DNA of 9,231 nucleotides from contig CAJVYT010000155.1 in assembly GCA_913009765.1 (NCBI GenBank), forward strand, positions 1-9,231, given 5' to 3'. Under the pieces are notes generated by a model. It was given only the letters and a program-made list of their open reading frames with translations, did not search any database and was not told where the DNA came from. Shown in pieces: positions 1-5,726 of this stretch. The position numbers and the translations under genes were made by a program. The stretch is from an uncultured candidate division Zixibacteria bacterium. Its GTDB lineage: Bacteria > Zixibacteria > MSB-5A5 > GN15 > FEB-12. Every line of letters starts with the position of its first letter. The stretch's first letter is position 1.

Positions 1-56
1 TTTAGCCCAAAAACGCACTTTCTTAAAAAACGCCCAAAAGTGGTCAATTTTCGATT

Positions 57-102
57 AAAACTGCAAAAAAACGACTAAAAACGTGAAAAAACCGTTAAAA
101 AA
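57..102. other. Phased A-tracts, predicted curved DNA
   Basis: Five A-runs of 4-7 bases lie at 57-60, 65-71, 77-81, 86-92 and 97-102. Their centres are about 9.5-11 bp apart, close to one helical turn. Four of the five (all but the first) are followed by C(C)G. Such phasing is known to bend DNA. No function can be assigned, and the segment may be foreign to the rest of the contig. Confidence 0.5.
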
Positions 103-223
103 CGTTCATTTTTGAAATTACCTATCTTGACACAAAAAACTCTAACTCCTTACTAAATAATCACTTATCAACCGTAAATTACAAAAGTCCCAATAACCAA
201 GTGTCCGAAATGCGCTTTTTAGA

Positions 224-249
224 CCTCCGTTTTTAAGCCAAAAACAAGG
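224..249. repeat. Hairpin repeat, copy 1
   Basis: The inner stem is GTTTTT (229-234) with AAAAAC (240-245) around the loop AAGCC. The outer stem is CCT (224-226) with AGG (247-249), separated by a small internal loop. It is a diverged copy of the hairpin at 285-315, with the inner stems 63 bp apart. The pair closing the inner stem is G-C here and A-T in the other copy, which keeps the pairing. Confidence 0.5.
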
Positions 250-284
250 ATTTCTACAAAACCATTCCAAATTGCCACCACACA

Positions 285-315
285 AACCCTCATTTTTAAG
301 CTAAAAATAAGGGTT
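285..315. repeat. Hairpin repeat, copy 2
   Basis: AACCCT (285-290) pairs with AGGGTT (310-315), and ATTTTT (292-297) pairs with AAAAAT (303-308). There is one C/A mismatch (291/309) and the loop is AAGCT (298-302). It resembles copy 1 at 224-249. It could be a small dispersed intergenic repeat or a terminator-like element. It lies just upstream of the Pelota-like fragment. Confidence 0.5.
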
Positions 316-351
316 GAATTTTTGATGTTTCAAGGCTGGAAAGTCAAGTAA

Positions 352-567
352 TCTCGGCCAAATTTTTCAGAAATTTTTGAAAAAATTCTGGAAATAAAGC
401 CTGAAAAGGCAATTATTGCAGGACCAGGCTTTGCAAAAGAGGAATTTCAAAAGTTTTTGGAAGAAAAAGGAAAGGCGGAAAAAATGCAGTTCTTTTTTAT
501 GGCAACAAACAGCATTGGAAAAACAGGATTGCAGGAACTGCTTAAAGGCAATGCCTTGGAAAAAATT
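352..567 (+). pseudogene. Pelota (eRF1-like) fragment, fused to fliG
   Basis: The frame opens after TAA 349-351 and encodes about 71 residues that read as the central domain of Pelota, the Dom34-type no-go decay and ribosome rescue factor of archaea and eukaryotes. Key stretches are KPEKAIIAGPGFAKEEFQKF (400-459) and NSIGKTGLQELL (508-543). They match the family pattern of a hydrophobic strand, GPGF-x-KE-x-F, then S-x-G-x-x-G-x-x-E. The N-terminal Pelota domain is absent upstream, and the third domain is replaced by FliG from about 565. Pelota is not a bacterial flagellar protein, so this piece most likely comes from another genome through misassembly or a chimeric read. The family call is recognition by eye; a natural fusion is very unlikely. 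Confidence 0.7.
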
Positions 568-1074
568 GCTCCTGAAATTTTAACCGAAATTGAACAAACT
601 TTAGAAGGACATTTTGAACGTACTGCGGGGGGAGAAATGTCAGCATCAGGTGGTGCAAAAGCTATTGCTGAAGTTCTTAACCTGATCGACCAGTCGGCTG
701 AAAAAAATATCTTACAATCTTTAGAAGCAGAAGACCCCGATTTAGCAGCAGAAATTAAAAATATGATGTTTGTATTTGATGATCTCATTTTACTTGATGA
801 CCGTTCAATTCAGCGTCTGCTTAAAGAAGTTGAAACCAAGGATGTCGCAATATCTCTCAAAGCTGCCAATGAAGAAGTGAAAACTAAGATTTTTGTAAAT
901 GTCTCTGAACGTGTAAAAGTAATGATTGAAGAAGAAATGGAATTTATGGGACCTACTCGGTTATCCGATGTTGAGGCTGCCCAGTCTCGTATTGTTGAAA
1001 TTGTCAGAAGACTTGAAGAAGAAGGACAAATCATTATTTCAGGTCGAGGTGGAAAAGAGGAAATCATTGTCTAA
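568..1074 (+). CDS. fliG: Flagellar motor switch protein FliG, C-terminal part
   Basis: FliG is the rotor protein of the cytoplasmic C-ring. It contacts FliF and FliM and receives torque from the stator. What remains is the end of the middle domain (PEILTEIEQTLEG, about 571-609), the linker helix (GGAKAIAEVLNLID), the MFVF motif (766-777), and the C-terminal torque domain. The torque domain contains LLDDRSIQRLLKEVETKD, the charged SERVK...EEEMEFMGP segment, and the family ending RRLEEEGQIIISGR. The terminal IIV is usual for FliG. About half of a normal ~335-residue protein is missing at the 5' side, where the frame runs without a stop into a Pelota-like fragment. The true start is therefore not in the window. 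Any start called upstream (for example TTG 457) lies in foreign sequence. The gene overlaps fliH by 8 bases. Confidence 0.9.
   Translation, partial: APEILTEIEQTLEGHFERTAGGEMSASGGAKAIAEVLNLIDQSAEKNILQSLEAEDPDLAAEIKNMMFVFDDLILLDDRSIQRLLKEVETKDVAISLKAANEEVKTKIFVNVSERVKVMIEEEMEFMGPTRLSDVEAAQSRIVEIVRRLEEEGQIIISGRGGKEEIIV
1056..1060 (+). promoter_or_regulatory. Ribosome binding site deciding the fliH TTG start
   Basis: AGAGG lies inside the end of fliG, six bases before TTG 1067. This is good Shine-Dalgarno spacing. It supports initiation at TTG rather than at the ATG at 926, which would overlap fliG by about 150 bases. Confidence 0.65.
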
Positions 1075-1768
1075 GATTTTGCGAAATACTCTTGAAGGTC
1101 CAAAAGTGTATGTCGGCGAAAAACATCTTGATTTTGAAAAAGAAAAAGTAGCACAAGACCGACTAACTAATTTATTTCCTGCAGTTTCTGTAATTACCGA
1201 TGCTGATGGTTGTCGTTTTATACCAATCCATCAAATGTCTCAACTGGAAAATGCCTTGACTGAACAAAAAAAACAGTCTTATGATGACGGTTATAAAAAT
1301 GGTTATGAGGAAGGACTTCAAAAAGGGTTAGAAAAAGCTCAAACGGTATTACAAAATTTTGAAAACTCAATCAAAACTACAGTTTCACAGCGAGAATCAT
1401 TACTTGATGAAGCTCGCGAAAAAGTTTTAGAACTTGTTATTAAAATTTGTAGAAAAATTACGTATGAAGCAGTTGCTGTCGACCCTGAGAAAACTTTGAA
1501 AATAATAAATGGTGTTATTGACTCATTAATTGACCGTTCCAATTTAAAGATTAAAGTTAATCCAAAGCATTTACCAATTGTCGAACAAAACATAAACTTG
1601 TTTTCACAAGGTTCAACAGTTATAAAACAGATAGAAATTATTGCAGATCAACGTGTAAAATACGGCGGGTGCTTTATAGAAACTCCAACCGGAGATATAG
1701 ATGCTCGTTTAAATTCTCAAATTGATGTTATCGAGGATTTATTACTGTCACATGGGGGAGAGGAATGA
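1067..1768 (+). CDS. fliH: Flagellar assembly protein FliH (export ATPase regulator)
   Basis: FliH is the peripheral stalk-like partner that binds and restrains the FliI ATPase and docks it to the C-ring and export gate. With the TTG start the protein has 233 residues, typical for FliH, and begins MSKILRN. Three successive GxxxG steps (G75, G79, G83, G87 in DDGYKNGYEEGLQKG) are a FliH hallmark and precede a helical, probably coiled-coil region (about 85-125). The C-terminal domain shows the conserved stretch DQRVKYGGCFIETPTGDIDA (about 194-213). The open frame extends upstream to ATG 926, but that part would sit antiparallel in reading phase to conserved FliG codons and is a shadow. It overlaps fliG by 8 bases and fliI by 4 (ATGA), which implies translational coupling. 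Confidence 0.88.
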   Translation: MSKILRNTLEGPKVYVGEKHLDFEKEKVAQDRLTNLFPAVSVITDADGCRFIPIHQMSQLENALTEQKKQSYDDGYKNGYEEGLQKGLEKAQTVLQNFENSIKTTVSQRESLLDEAREKVLELVIKICRKITYEAVAVDPEKTLKIINGVIDSLIDRSNLKIKVNPKHLPIVEQNINLFSQGSTVIKQIEIIADQRVKYGGCFIETPTGDIDARLNSQIDVIEDLLLSHGGEE

Positions 1769-3081
1769 GTTTTGTCCCATTTGAATCTTATGCCGAACAA
1801 ATTGATAATATAACTACTGTAAAACATTTTGGTAAAGTTACTCAAGTAGTTGGTTTGGTAATTGAATCAGCAGGACCTGCTGTATCAATCGGAAAACTCT
1901 GTAATATTGAAAATAGAGATAATGGCGAAACTATCAAAGCTGAGGTTGTCGGCTTTCGGGATAATCGCATCTTGCTTATGCCGCTTGGTTCAGTCAATGG
2001 TATTACACCGGGAGCTATTGTAACATCAACTTCTGAACAACTGCGTGTACCTGTTGGACCGGAACTGGTCGGGAGAGTTCTTGGCGGATTAGGTCAACCT
2101 ATTGATGGTAAAGGACCGCTTCGTACGGTGACATCACGCTCTATTAATGCAGAGCCTATACCGGCGTTACAGAGAAACAGAATAGTTGAACCGCTTTATA
2201 CGGGAATCAAAGTAATTGATCTTATGACTACTATAGGTAAAGGGCAGCGGTTAGGTGTTTTTGCGGGTTCAGGAGTTGGAAAATCAGTGATGCTCGGAAT
2301 GCTTGCACGCGGTTCTTCTGCTGACATAAATGTAGTTGGACTCATTGGGGAACGTGGTCGAGAAGTTAGAGAATTTATTGAAAAAGATCTTGGACCGGAG
2401 GGGTTAAAAAATACTATTGTTGTTGCGGTGACATCTGACCAACCGGCTCTTATCAGAATCAAAGGTGTGATGCTTGCCACGACAATAGCTGAATATTTTC
2501 GTGACCAAGGGAAGGATGTCATGCTCATGGTTGACTCGTTAACACGGGTCGCAATGGCACAGAGAGAAATTGGTATTACCGTCGGAGAACCACCGACAAC
2601 AAAAGGATATACACCATCAGTTTTTGCGATGCTTCCAAAGCTACTCGAAAGAGCAGGGCAAAAAGATAAAGGGTCTATTACCGGTATATATACTGTCTTA
2701 GTTGAAGGAGATGATTTTAACGAACCTGTTTCCGATGCTGTTCGTTCAATTTTAGACGGACATGTTGCACTTTCAAGAAAATTAGCATCAATGAATCAGT
2801 ACCCTGCGGTAGATATTTTAGACTCGATAAGCCGACTTATGATAGAAGTTACTACTGACGAAGAATATGACTTATCGGTAAAAATAAGAGAAATTTATTC
2901 AGTCTATAGTGATGCGGAAGATTTAATAAATATTGGAGCGTATGTGAAAGGCAGTAATCCAAAAATTGACTATGCTATTTCAAAAATAGATGCTCTCAAA
3001 GATTTTTTTAAGCAAAAGATACTTGAAGAAGTTGATTATAAAAAATCATTTCAGACTTTAAAAGAAATTATAGAAAGCTAA
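1765..3081 (+). CDS. fliI: Flagellum-specific export ATPase FliI
   Basis: FliI is the hexameric ATPase of the flagellar type III export apparatus, homologous to the F1 beta subunit. It unfolds and releases export substrates at the gate. At 438 residues it is full length. The N-terminal beta-barrel occupies about 20-95. Walker A is AGSGVGKS (167-174), the catalytic glutamate lies in GERGREVREF (E196), and Walker B is VMLMVDSLTR (D257). TSDQPALIRIKG and GEPPTTKGYTPSVFAMLPKLLERAG are typical of FliI and its injectisome homologues. Flagellar identity follows from the neighbours fliG, fliH and fliJ. The start ATG overlaps the fliH stop, and GGGGGAG (1754-1760) is its binding site. Confidence 0.97.
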   Translation: MSFVPFESYAEQIDNITTVKHFGKVTQVVGLVIESAGPAVSIGKLCNIENRDNGETIKAEVVGFRDNRILLMPLGSVNGITPGAIVTSTSEQLRVPVGPELVGRVLGGLGQPIDGKGPLRTVTSRSINAEPIPALQRNRIVEPLYTGIKVIDLMTTIGKGQRLGVFAGSGVGKSVMLGMLARGSSADINVVGLIGERGREVREFIEKDLGPEGLKNTIVVAVTSDQPALIRIKGVMLATTIAEYFRDQGKDVMLMVDSLTRVAMAQREIGITVGEPPTTKGYTPSVFAMLPKLLERAGQKDKGSITGIYTVLVEGDDFNEPVSDAVRSILDGHVALSRKLASMNQYPAVDILDSISRLMIEVTTDEEYDLSVKIREIYSVYSDAEDLINIGAYVKGSNPKIDYAISKIDALKDFFKQKILEEVDYKKSFQTLKEIIES

Positions 3082-3088
3082 ATTTTCT

Positions 3089-3538
3089 ATGAAAAAATTT
3101 CATTATCGAATGGAACCTCTGTTAAAACAGAGAAAACATATAGAAGATGAAAAACAAAAAATACTTGCCATAGCTCAAAAAAAAATATTACAACAAGAGA
3201 ATGAAATTACCGAAATTGAAGCTACTCGACATACGACTTGTCAATCTCAAGTACAAAAAACAGAGCAAGAATTTTCTGTTGCTGAAATGCTGATGTATTC
3301 ACGGTATGTACACAAATTAAAAAAGGACAGTATGATCGGGAGAGAAATGTTGAAAGTTCTTAAGCATGATGAAAATAAAAAACGGAAAGATCTTTTAGCG
3401 GCTGCACGCGAACGAAAAAAATATGAAAAACTCAAAGAGATTCAAGAAGAAAAATTTTATAAAGAAATCAGTGAAGTAGAAAAAAAAGAGAGCGATGAAA
3501 TCGCTCTCAATATTTTTAGATTGAATAAACTAAAATAA
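3089..3538 (+). CDS. fliJ: Flagellar export protein FliJ
   Basis: FliJ is the coiled-coil stalk that inserts into the FliI hexamer, links it to FlhA and escorts chaperones. The 149-residue protein is almost wholly charged helix. Its N-terminus KKFHYRMEPLLKQRKHIEDE fits the family pattern F-x-Y/F-R-x-x-x-L-L-x-x-R-x-x-x-E. No globular domain or membrane segment is seen. The start lies 7 bases after fliI with only a weak purine stretch (AGAAAG) upstream, so translation may depend on fliI. The last ~17 codons contain a strong terminator hairpin (3488-3508), so the end of the protein is encoded by the terminator. It is the last gene of this operon and is convergent with the next gene. Confidence 0.88.
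   Translation: MKKFHYRMEPLLKQRKHIEDEKQKILAIAQKKILQQENEITEIEATRHTTCQSQVQKTEQEFSVAEMLMYSRYVHKLKKDSMIGREMLKVLKHDENKKRKDLLAAARERKKYEKLKEIQEEKFYKEISEVEKKESDEIALNIFRLNKLK
3480..3517. terminator. Bidirectional intrinsic terminator inside the fliJ end
   Basis: GAGAGCGAT (3488-3496) and ATCGCTCTC (3500-3508) form a perfect 9-bp stem with the loop GAA. On the - strand it is followed by eight T residues (complement of A 3480-3487), a textbook terminator for the dockerin-like gene, whose stop lies 33 bases before. On the + strand it is followed by AATATTTTT, a weaker U-tract that would end the fliG-fliJ transcript. In that direction the hairpin precedes the fliJ stop (3536-3538), so termination there would cost the last codons. 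Confidence 0.8.
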
Positions 3539-3540
3539 TC

Positions 3541-4305
3541 TTATGGGCATGACGGTATCGGTGGTCCTTCTTGAAACATATAAGCAACGAGATAGACTAA
3601 GTCAGAGACATTGATAATTTCATCAGGAGAACCGTTTACATTGGCTTCGGCTAAACAGACCGGTTCAGGACCTTCTTGAAACATATATCTAACAAAATAT
3701 ACTAAATCAGAAACATTTACCAAATCGTCGGGTGAGTTATTAATATTACCTCTGTCACCTAAACAGCAACTTTCTGATCCTACTGTGAGAGTTCCCGAAT
3801 TGACAATCGGTGAAAAGGCGTTAGCATTCTCATCAGAAAAAGCCGTTGAAAATTCTCTCTCCGATATTGTAATAGTCAAAGTATCTATTGCTATTGTCTG
3901 AGGAGTGATGCCCGGTATAAATGAAAAATATACATTCCCCAATAAGCCGCTCCCATCGGGTATTAATCCTTCCGCAAGAGCATACGTGTAGACAGTGATA
4001 GAACTGGTTGTGAGTTGGTCGGCACCTCTTAAAGAGTAATTTTCAACACGGCTCCCAACAAATGAAAATGAGTCTATCATAATATCTAATGAACTATATG
4101 TCATAGTTAATTCTATACCTGCCAAAGGTTGATCGTTGTAAAAATAAACAGGTATAAACCCGTTATTAGTTGAAGAAGTTGTCGTGGACTGAATGGATAC
4201 CGTATCTCGTATATTTGGGTCAAATCCAATCGGTTGACTTTTGGTTACAGCAGCAAGTATGAGTACAGCTAAAATTATAGATAAAATTTTCAAATTTATT
4301 CGCAT
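3541..4305 (-). CDS. Secreted cohesin-like/dockerin-like protein
   Basis: This is a predicted exported protein of 254 residues with no obvious catalytic domain. Residues 1-24 form a signal peptide (RINLK, then a hydrophobic core to about A19). Residues ~35-175 are beta-rich and look like a cohesin-type sandwich: FIPVYFYNDQPLAGIELTMTY, then SGLLGNVYFSF, then a final GTLTV strand. Residues ~180-254 are a dockerin-like calcium-binding pair: CCLGDRGNINNSPDD..NVSDLVYFVRYMFQEGP and ANVNGSPDE..NVSDLVYLVAYMFQEGP. Many FCB-group bacteria, such as Zixibacteria, carry secreted proteins with this ending. I chose ATG 4305 because AAAGGA (4310-4315) sits just upstream and the signal peptide then starts properly; an in-frame ATG at 4341 adds 12 residues. 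It lies opposite the flagellar operons, 2 bases from fliJ. A structural, adhesive or surface role is possible; no link to the flagellum is shown. Confidence 0.75.
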   Translation of the reverse strand: MRINLKILSIILAVLILAAVTKSQPIGFDPNIRDTVSIQSTTTSSTNNGFIPVYFYNDQPLAGIELTMTYSSLDIMIDSFSFVGSRVENYSLRGADQLTTSSITVYTYALAEGLIPDGSGLLGNVYFSFIPGITPQTIAIDTLTITISEREFSTAFSDENANAFSPIVNSGTLTVGSESCCLGDRGNINNSPDDLVNVSDLVYFVRYMFQEGPEPVCLAEANVNGSPDEIINVSDLVYLVAYMFQEGPPIPSCP

Positions 4306-4309
4306 ATAT

Positions 4310-4315
4310 TCCTTT
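4310..4315 (-). promoter_or_regulatory. Ribosome binding site of the dockerin-like gene
   Basis: On the - strand, AAAGGA ends four bases before ATG 4305. It favours that start over the in-frame ATG at 4341, which has no such site and would put charged residues ahead of the signal peptide. Confidence 0.6.
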
Positions 4316-4543
4316 ATCCTTTCGGAAATACATAAAAGCAAATTTAATGCTCAATTTTGTTTTTTTTTTTATAATTAGAAAAATATTCTATAAATTGTTC
4401 GATTCTTGTAAGTAGTTGAAATGAACATAAGTTGTACGACAAAAATATAATAAAGAATTACAAATTTGGCAATAGAAATATTTAGGTTATTTTAGGTGTG
4501 CATAGTTTTGCATCTATTATCACTTTTTATGAAATTTATCGTT

Positions 4544-4565
4544 AAAAACTTAACTCTAAGTTTTT
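4544..4565. repeat. Perfect inverted repeat before the Cys-rich gene
   Basis: AAAAACTTA (4544-4552) and TAAGTTTTT (4557-4565) are perfectly complementary around ACTC, ending 25 bases before ATG 4591. The stem has a single G-C pair, so it would be a weak RNA hairpin. It could be an operator-like palindrome or a weak terminator. The rest of the divergent region 4306-4590 is very A+T-rich, with an 11-T run at 4360-4370. I see no convincing sigma-70 promoter or RNA gene in it. Confidence 0.4.
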
Positions 4566-4590
4566 GATATAAGAAGTCGATAGGTAAAAT

Positions 4591-4806
4591 ATGATTGACA
4601 GAAACAAGAAATTCAAAGTTGCTGAAAGATGTTTGTATCTCAAAGTCTGCTATTTGGCAGAAGATCTTAAATGTTTTGGTTATAAAACTGATTGTGCCTT
4701 ATATCAAAAGTCAAACGGAGAAAATTGTTCTGAAGAACGTTTTGATGAAGCCATGGATAAACTCATTAATAAAACAATGCTAAAATATCAAGAAATCCCC
4801 AAATAA
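4591..4806 (+). CDS. Small cysteine-rich protein, function unknown
   Basis: I cannot assign a function to this 71-residue protein. It has five cysteines (C14, C20, C28, C35, C46) spaced x5, x7, x6 and x10, around a core that reads YLAEDLKCFGYKTDCALYQ. An acidic/basic helix follows (SEERFDEAMDKLINKT). There is no signal peptide or membrane segment, so it is probably cytoplasmic, and metal or Fe-S binding is possible from the cysteines alone. AGG (4582-4584) lies six bases before the ATG. The second open frame (4595-4783) over the same DNA has no start signal and lacks these features. It sits between the dockerin-like gene and the sigma-54 promoter of flgF, with its stop 118 bases before that promoter. 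Codon use looks like its neighbours. The wording of the core looks conserved, but I could not check it against a database. Confidence 0.65.
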   Translation: MIDRNKKFKVAERCLYLKVCYLAEDLKCFGYKTDCALYQKSNGENCSEERFDEAMDKLINKTMLKYQEIPK

Positions 4807-4877
4807 CAGCTAAGAAAAATATTCCTACTTCAAACGGAATTCTGTTCCGAATAAATCTAAATATTTAAAACCAAATC

Positions 4878-4916
4878 TCGCATAAGGTTAAGATAGCAAA
4901 CGCTTTATCTGTGCGA
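4878..4916. promoter_or_regulatory. Possible activator site upstream of sigma-54 promoter
   Basis: Two nested short inverted repeats lie 8-47 bp upstream of the sigma-54 element: TCGCA (4878-4882) with TGCGA (4912-4916), and AGATA (4891-4895) with TATCT (4906-4910). Sigma-54 promoters need an upstream-bound NtrC-family activator, but such sites are usually farther away. The repeats are short and could be chance. Confidence 0.25.
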
Positions 4917-4924
4917 AATAAATT

Positions 4925-4940
4925 TGGCACGCCCTCTGCT
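4925..4940 (+). promoter_or_regulatory. Sigma-54 (RpoN) promoter of the flgF operon
   Basis: TGGCACGCCCTCTGCT matches the RpoN consensus TGGCACG-N4-TTGCW at every defined position but one (C for T at 4936). The invariant GG (4926-4927) and GC (4938-4939) have the correct spacing. Transcription should begin about 12 bp past the -12 C, near 4951. This leaves a leader of about a dozen bases that carries the ribosome binding site GGAG (4953-4956) before ATG 4963. RpoN control of rod and hook genes is known in many bacteria; the activator is not in this window. Confidence 0.85.
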
Positions 4941-4962
4941 ATATACTTTGGTGGAGAATATT

Positions 4963-5691
4963 ATGATAAAAGGATTATACAGATCAGCATCTGCGATGAT
5001 ACCGCGGATAAAAAAACAGGAAGCCTCGGCAAATAATATTGCCAATGCTTCAACACCGGGATACAAAAAAGAGCGGATTTTTACTAAAGAGCTTTCAAGA
5101 GCTGAATTAAAAATTGCTCATAAAAGGAATGATTGGGAACAACCTATGGTTGATAAGTCCTACACTTCTTTTGCACCGGGTGTTTTTGATCATACCGGTA
5201 ACCCACTCAATATGGCTATTGATGGTGACGGATTTTTCCAGATAGAGCTTCCCGATGGAACCAAAGCTTTAACTCGAAATGGTGCTTTTAGTGTGAGTCC
5301 ACAAGGATTTTTAGAAATTCCCGGGGGTGCTTTGGTGATGGGTGAGGGCGGAGCTATTACTGTTGGGTCGGGTGATGTTGAAGTTTCTGCAACAGGAATT
5401 GTTTCTTCTGATGGTCTTACTGTTGGTCAAATCACACCTGTTACGGTTAATGATTTACAATCACTCGAAAAAATAGGAAGTTCGATGTTTGTTGTTCCGG
5501 AAGGAGAAGAACTTATTCCGGAAACAAAATCAACTATACAGCAAGGATATCTTGAAGCGTCAAATGTAGATATTGTACGTGAAATGATTGAGATGATAAT
5601 CTCATTTAGAAATTTTGAAGCTGACTCAAAATCAATTTCGGTTCAAGACCAATCTCTTGAACATCTGTTCCAAAGAGTCGGAAGTAGATAA
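4963..5691 (+). CDS. flgF: Flagellar basal-body rod protein FlgF
   Basis: FlgF is a proximal rod subunit exported through the type III gate and assembled in the periplasm. The protein has 242 residues. The N-terminal rod motif is ASANNIANASTPGYKKE (21-37). The central FlgF/FlgG signature is GNPLNMAIDGDGFFQIELPD (79-98) followed by TRNGAFSVSPQGFL. The C-terminal helix begins QGYLEASNVDIVREMIEMI (194-212). Exported axial proteins have no Sec signal peptide, and none is seen. ATG 4963 is chosen because GGAG lies six bases upstream and the N-terminus aligns with FlgG. The in-frame ATG at 4924 lies in the sigma-54 promoter and cannot be in the transcript. The protein is more diverged than the FlgG next door and is called FlgF by order and by the shorter, less canonical C-terminus. 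Confidence 0.88.
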   Translation: MIKGLYRSASAMIPRIKKQEASANNIANASTPGYKKERIFTKELSRAELKIAHKRNDWEQPMVDKSYTSFAPGVFDHTGNPLNMAIDGDGFFQIELPDGTKALTRNGAFSVSPQGFLEIPGGALVMGEGGAITVGSGDVEVSATGIVSSDGLTVGQITPVTVNDLQSLEKIGSSMFVVPEGEELIPETKSTIQQGYLEASNVDIVREMIEMIISFRNFEADSKSISVQDQSLEHLFQRVGSR

Positions 5692-5726
5692 GAAATAAAT
5701 CAAATAATACTATAGGAAGTAGAAAA

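Larger units (their letters stand above)
1..351. other. A-rich non-coding segment of doubtful origin
   Basis: I see no gene here. All forward frames are broken by stops, and the last one in the downstream frame is TAA at 349-351. G+C is about 34% by hand count. C clearly outnumbers G on the + strand, and this reverses after about 315 where coding sequence begins. The segment holds phased A-tracts (57-102) and two related hairpins (224-249, 285-315), listed separately. A fliG gene would normally continue upstream here into its own N-terminal domain and often fliF, and neither is present. The segment probably does not belong to the flagellar genome. Confidence 0.6.

Noticed and set aside
127..156. 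TTGACA followed by an A/T-rich stretch as a sigma-70 promoter
   Set aside because: The -35 box is perfect, but the best -10 match at proper spacing is poor, and the segment probably is not from the flagellar genome.
142..300. Minus-strand open frame of about 52 codons with a repeated LKN-x-GL pattern
   Set aside because: It has no ATG and no ribosome binding site, is bounded by TAG directly upstream, and arises from the hairpin repeats. It is probably chance in a G-rich strand.
322..360. Extension of the Pelota fragment upstream through another frame (AGKSSNLGQ, as if one A were lost near 361)
   Set aside because: It needs a frameshift and still meets a stop at 323-325. The similarity is too short to support.
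447..788. Minus-strand open frame over the Pelota/fliG region
   Set aside because: It is a shadow of the coding strand, with serine-rich low-quality translation and no start context.
926..1066. N-terminal extension of fliH from ATG 926
   Set aside because: It lies over well-conserved FliG codons in another frame and resembles no FliH N-terminus.
3541..3760. ~100-bp tandem DNA repeat at the end of the dockerin-like gene
   Set aside because: It is explained by the two duplicated calcium-binding motifs of the protein, not a separate repeat or CRISPR-like element.
4595..4783. Alternative forward frame within the Cys-rich gene
   Set aside because: It overlaps the better-supported frame, has no ribosome binding site of its own and looks compositionally random.
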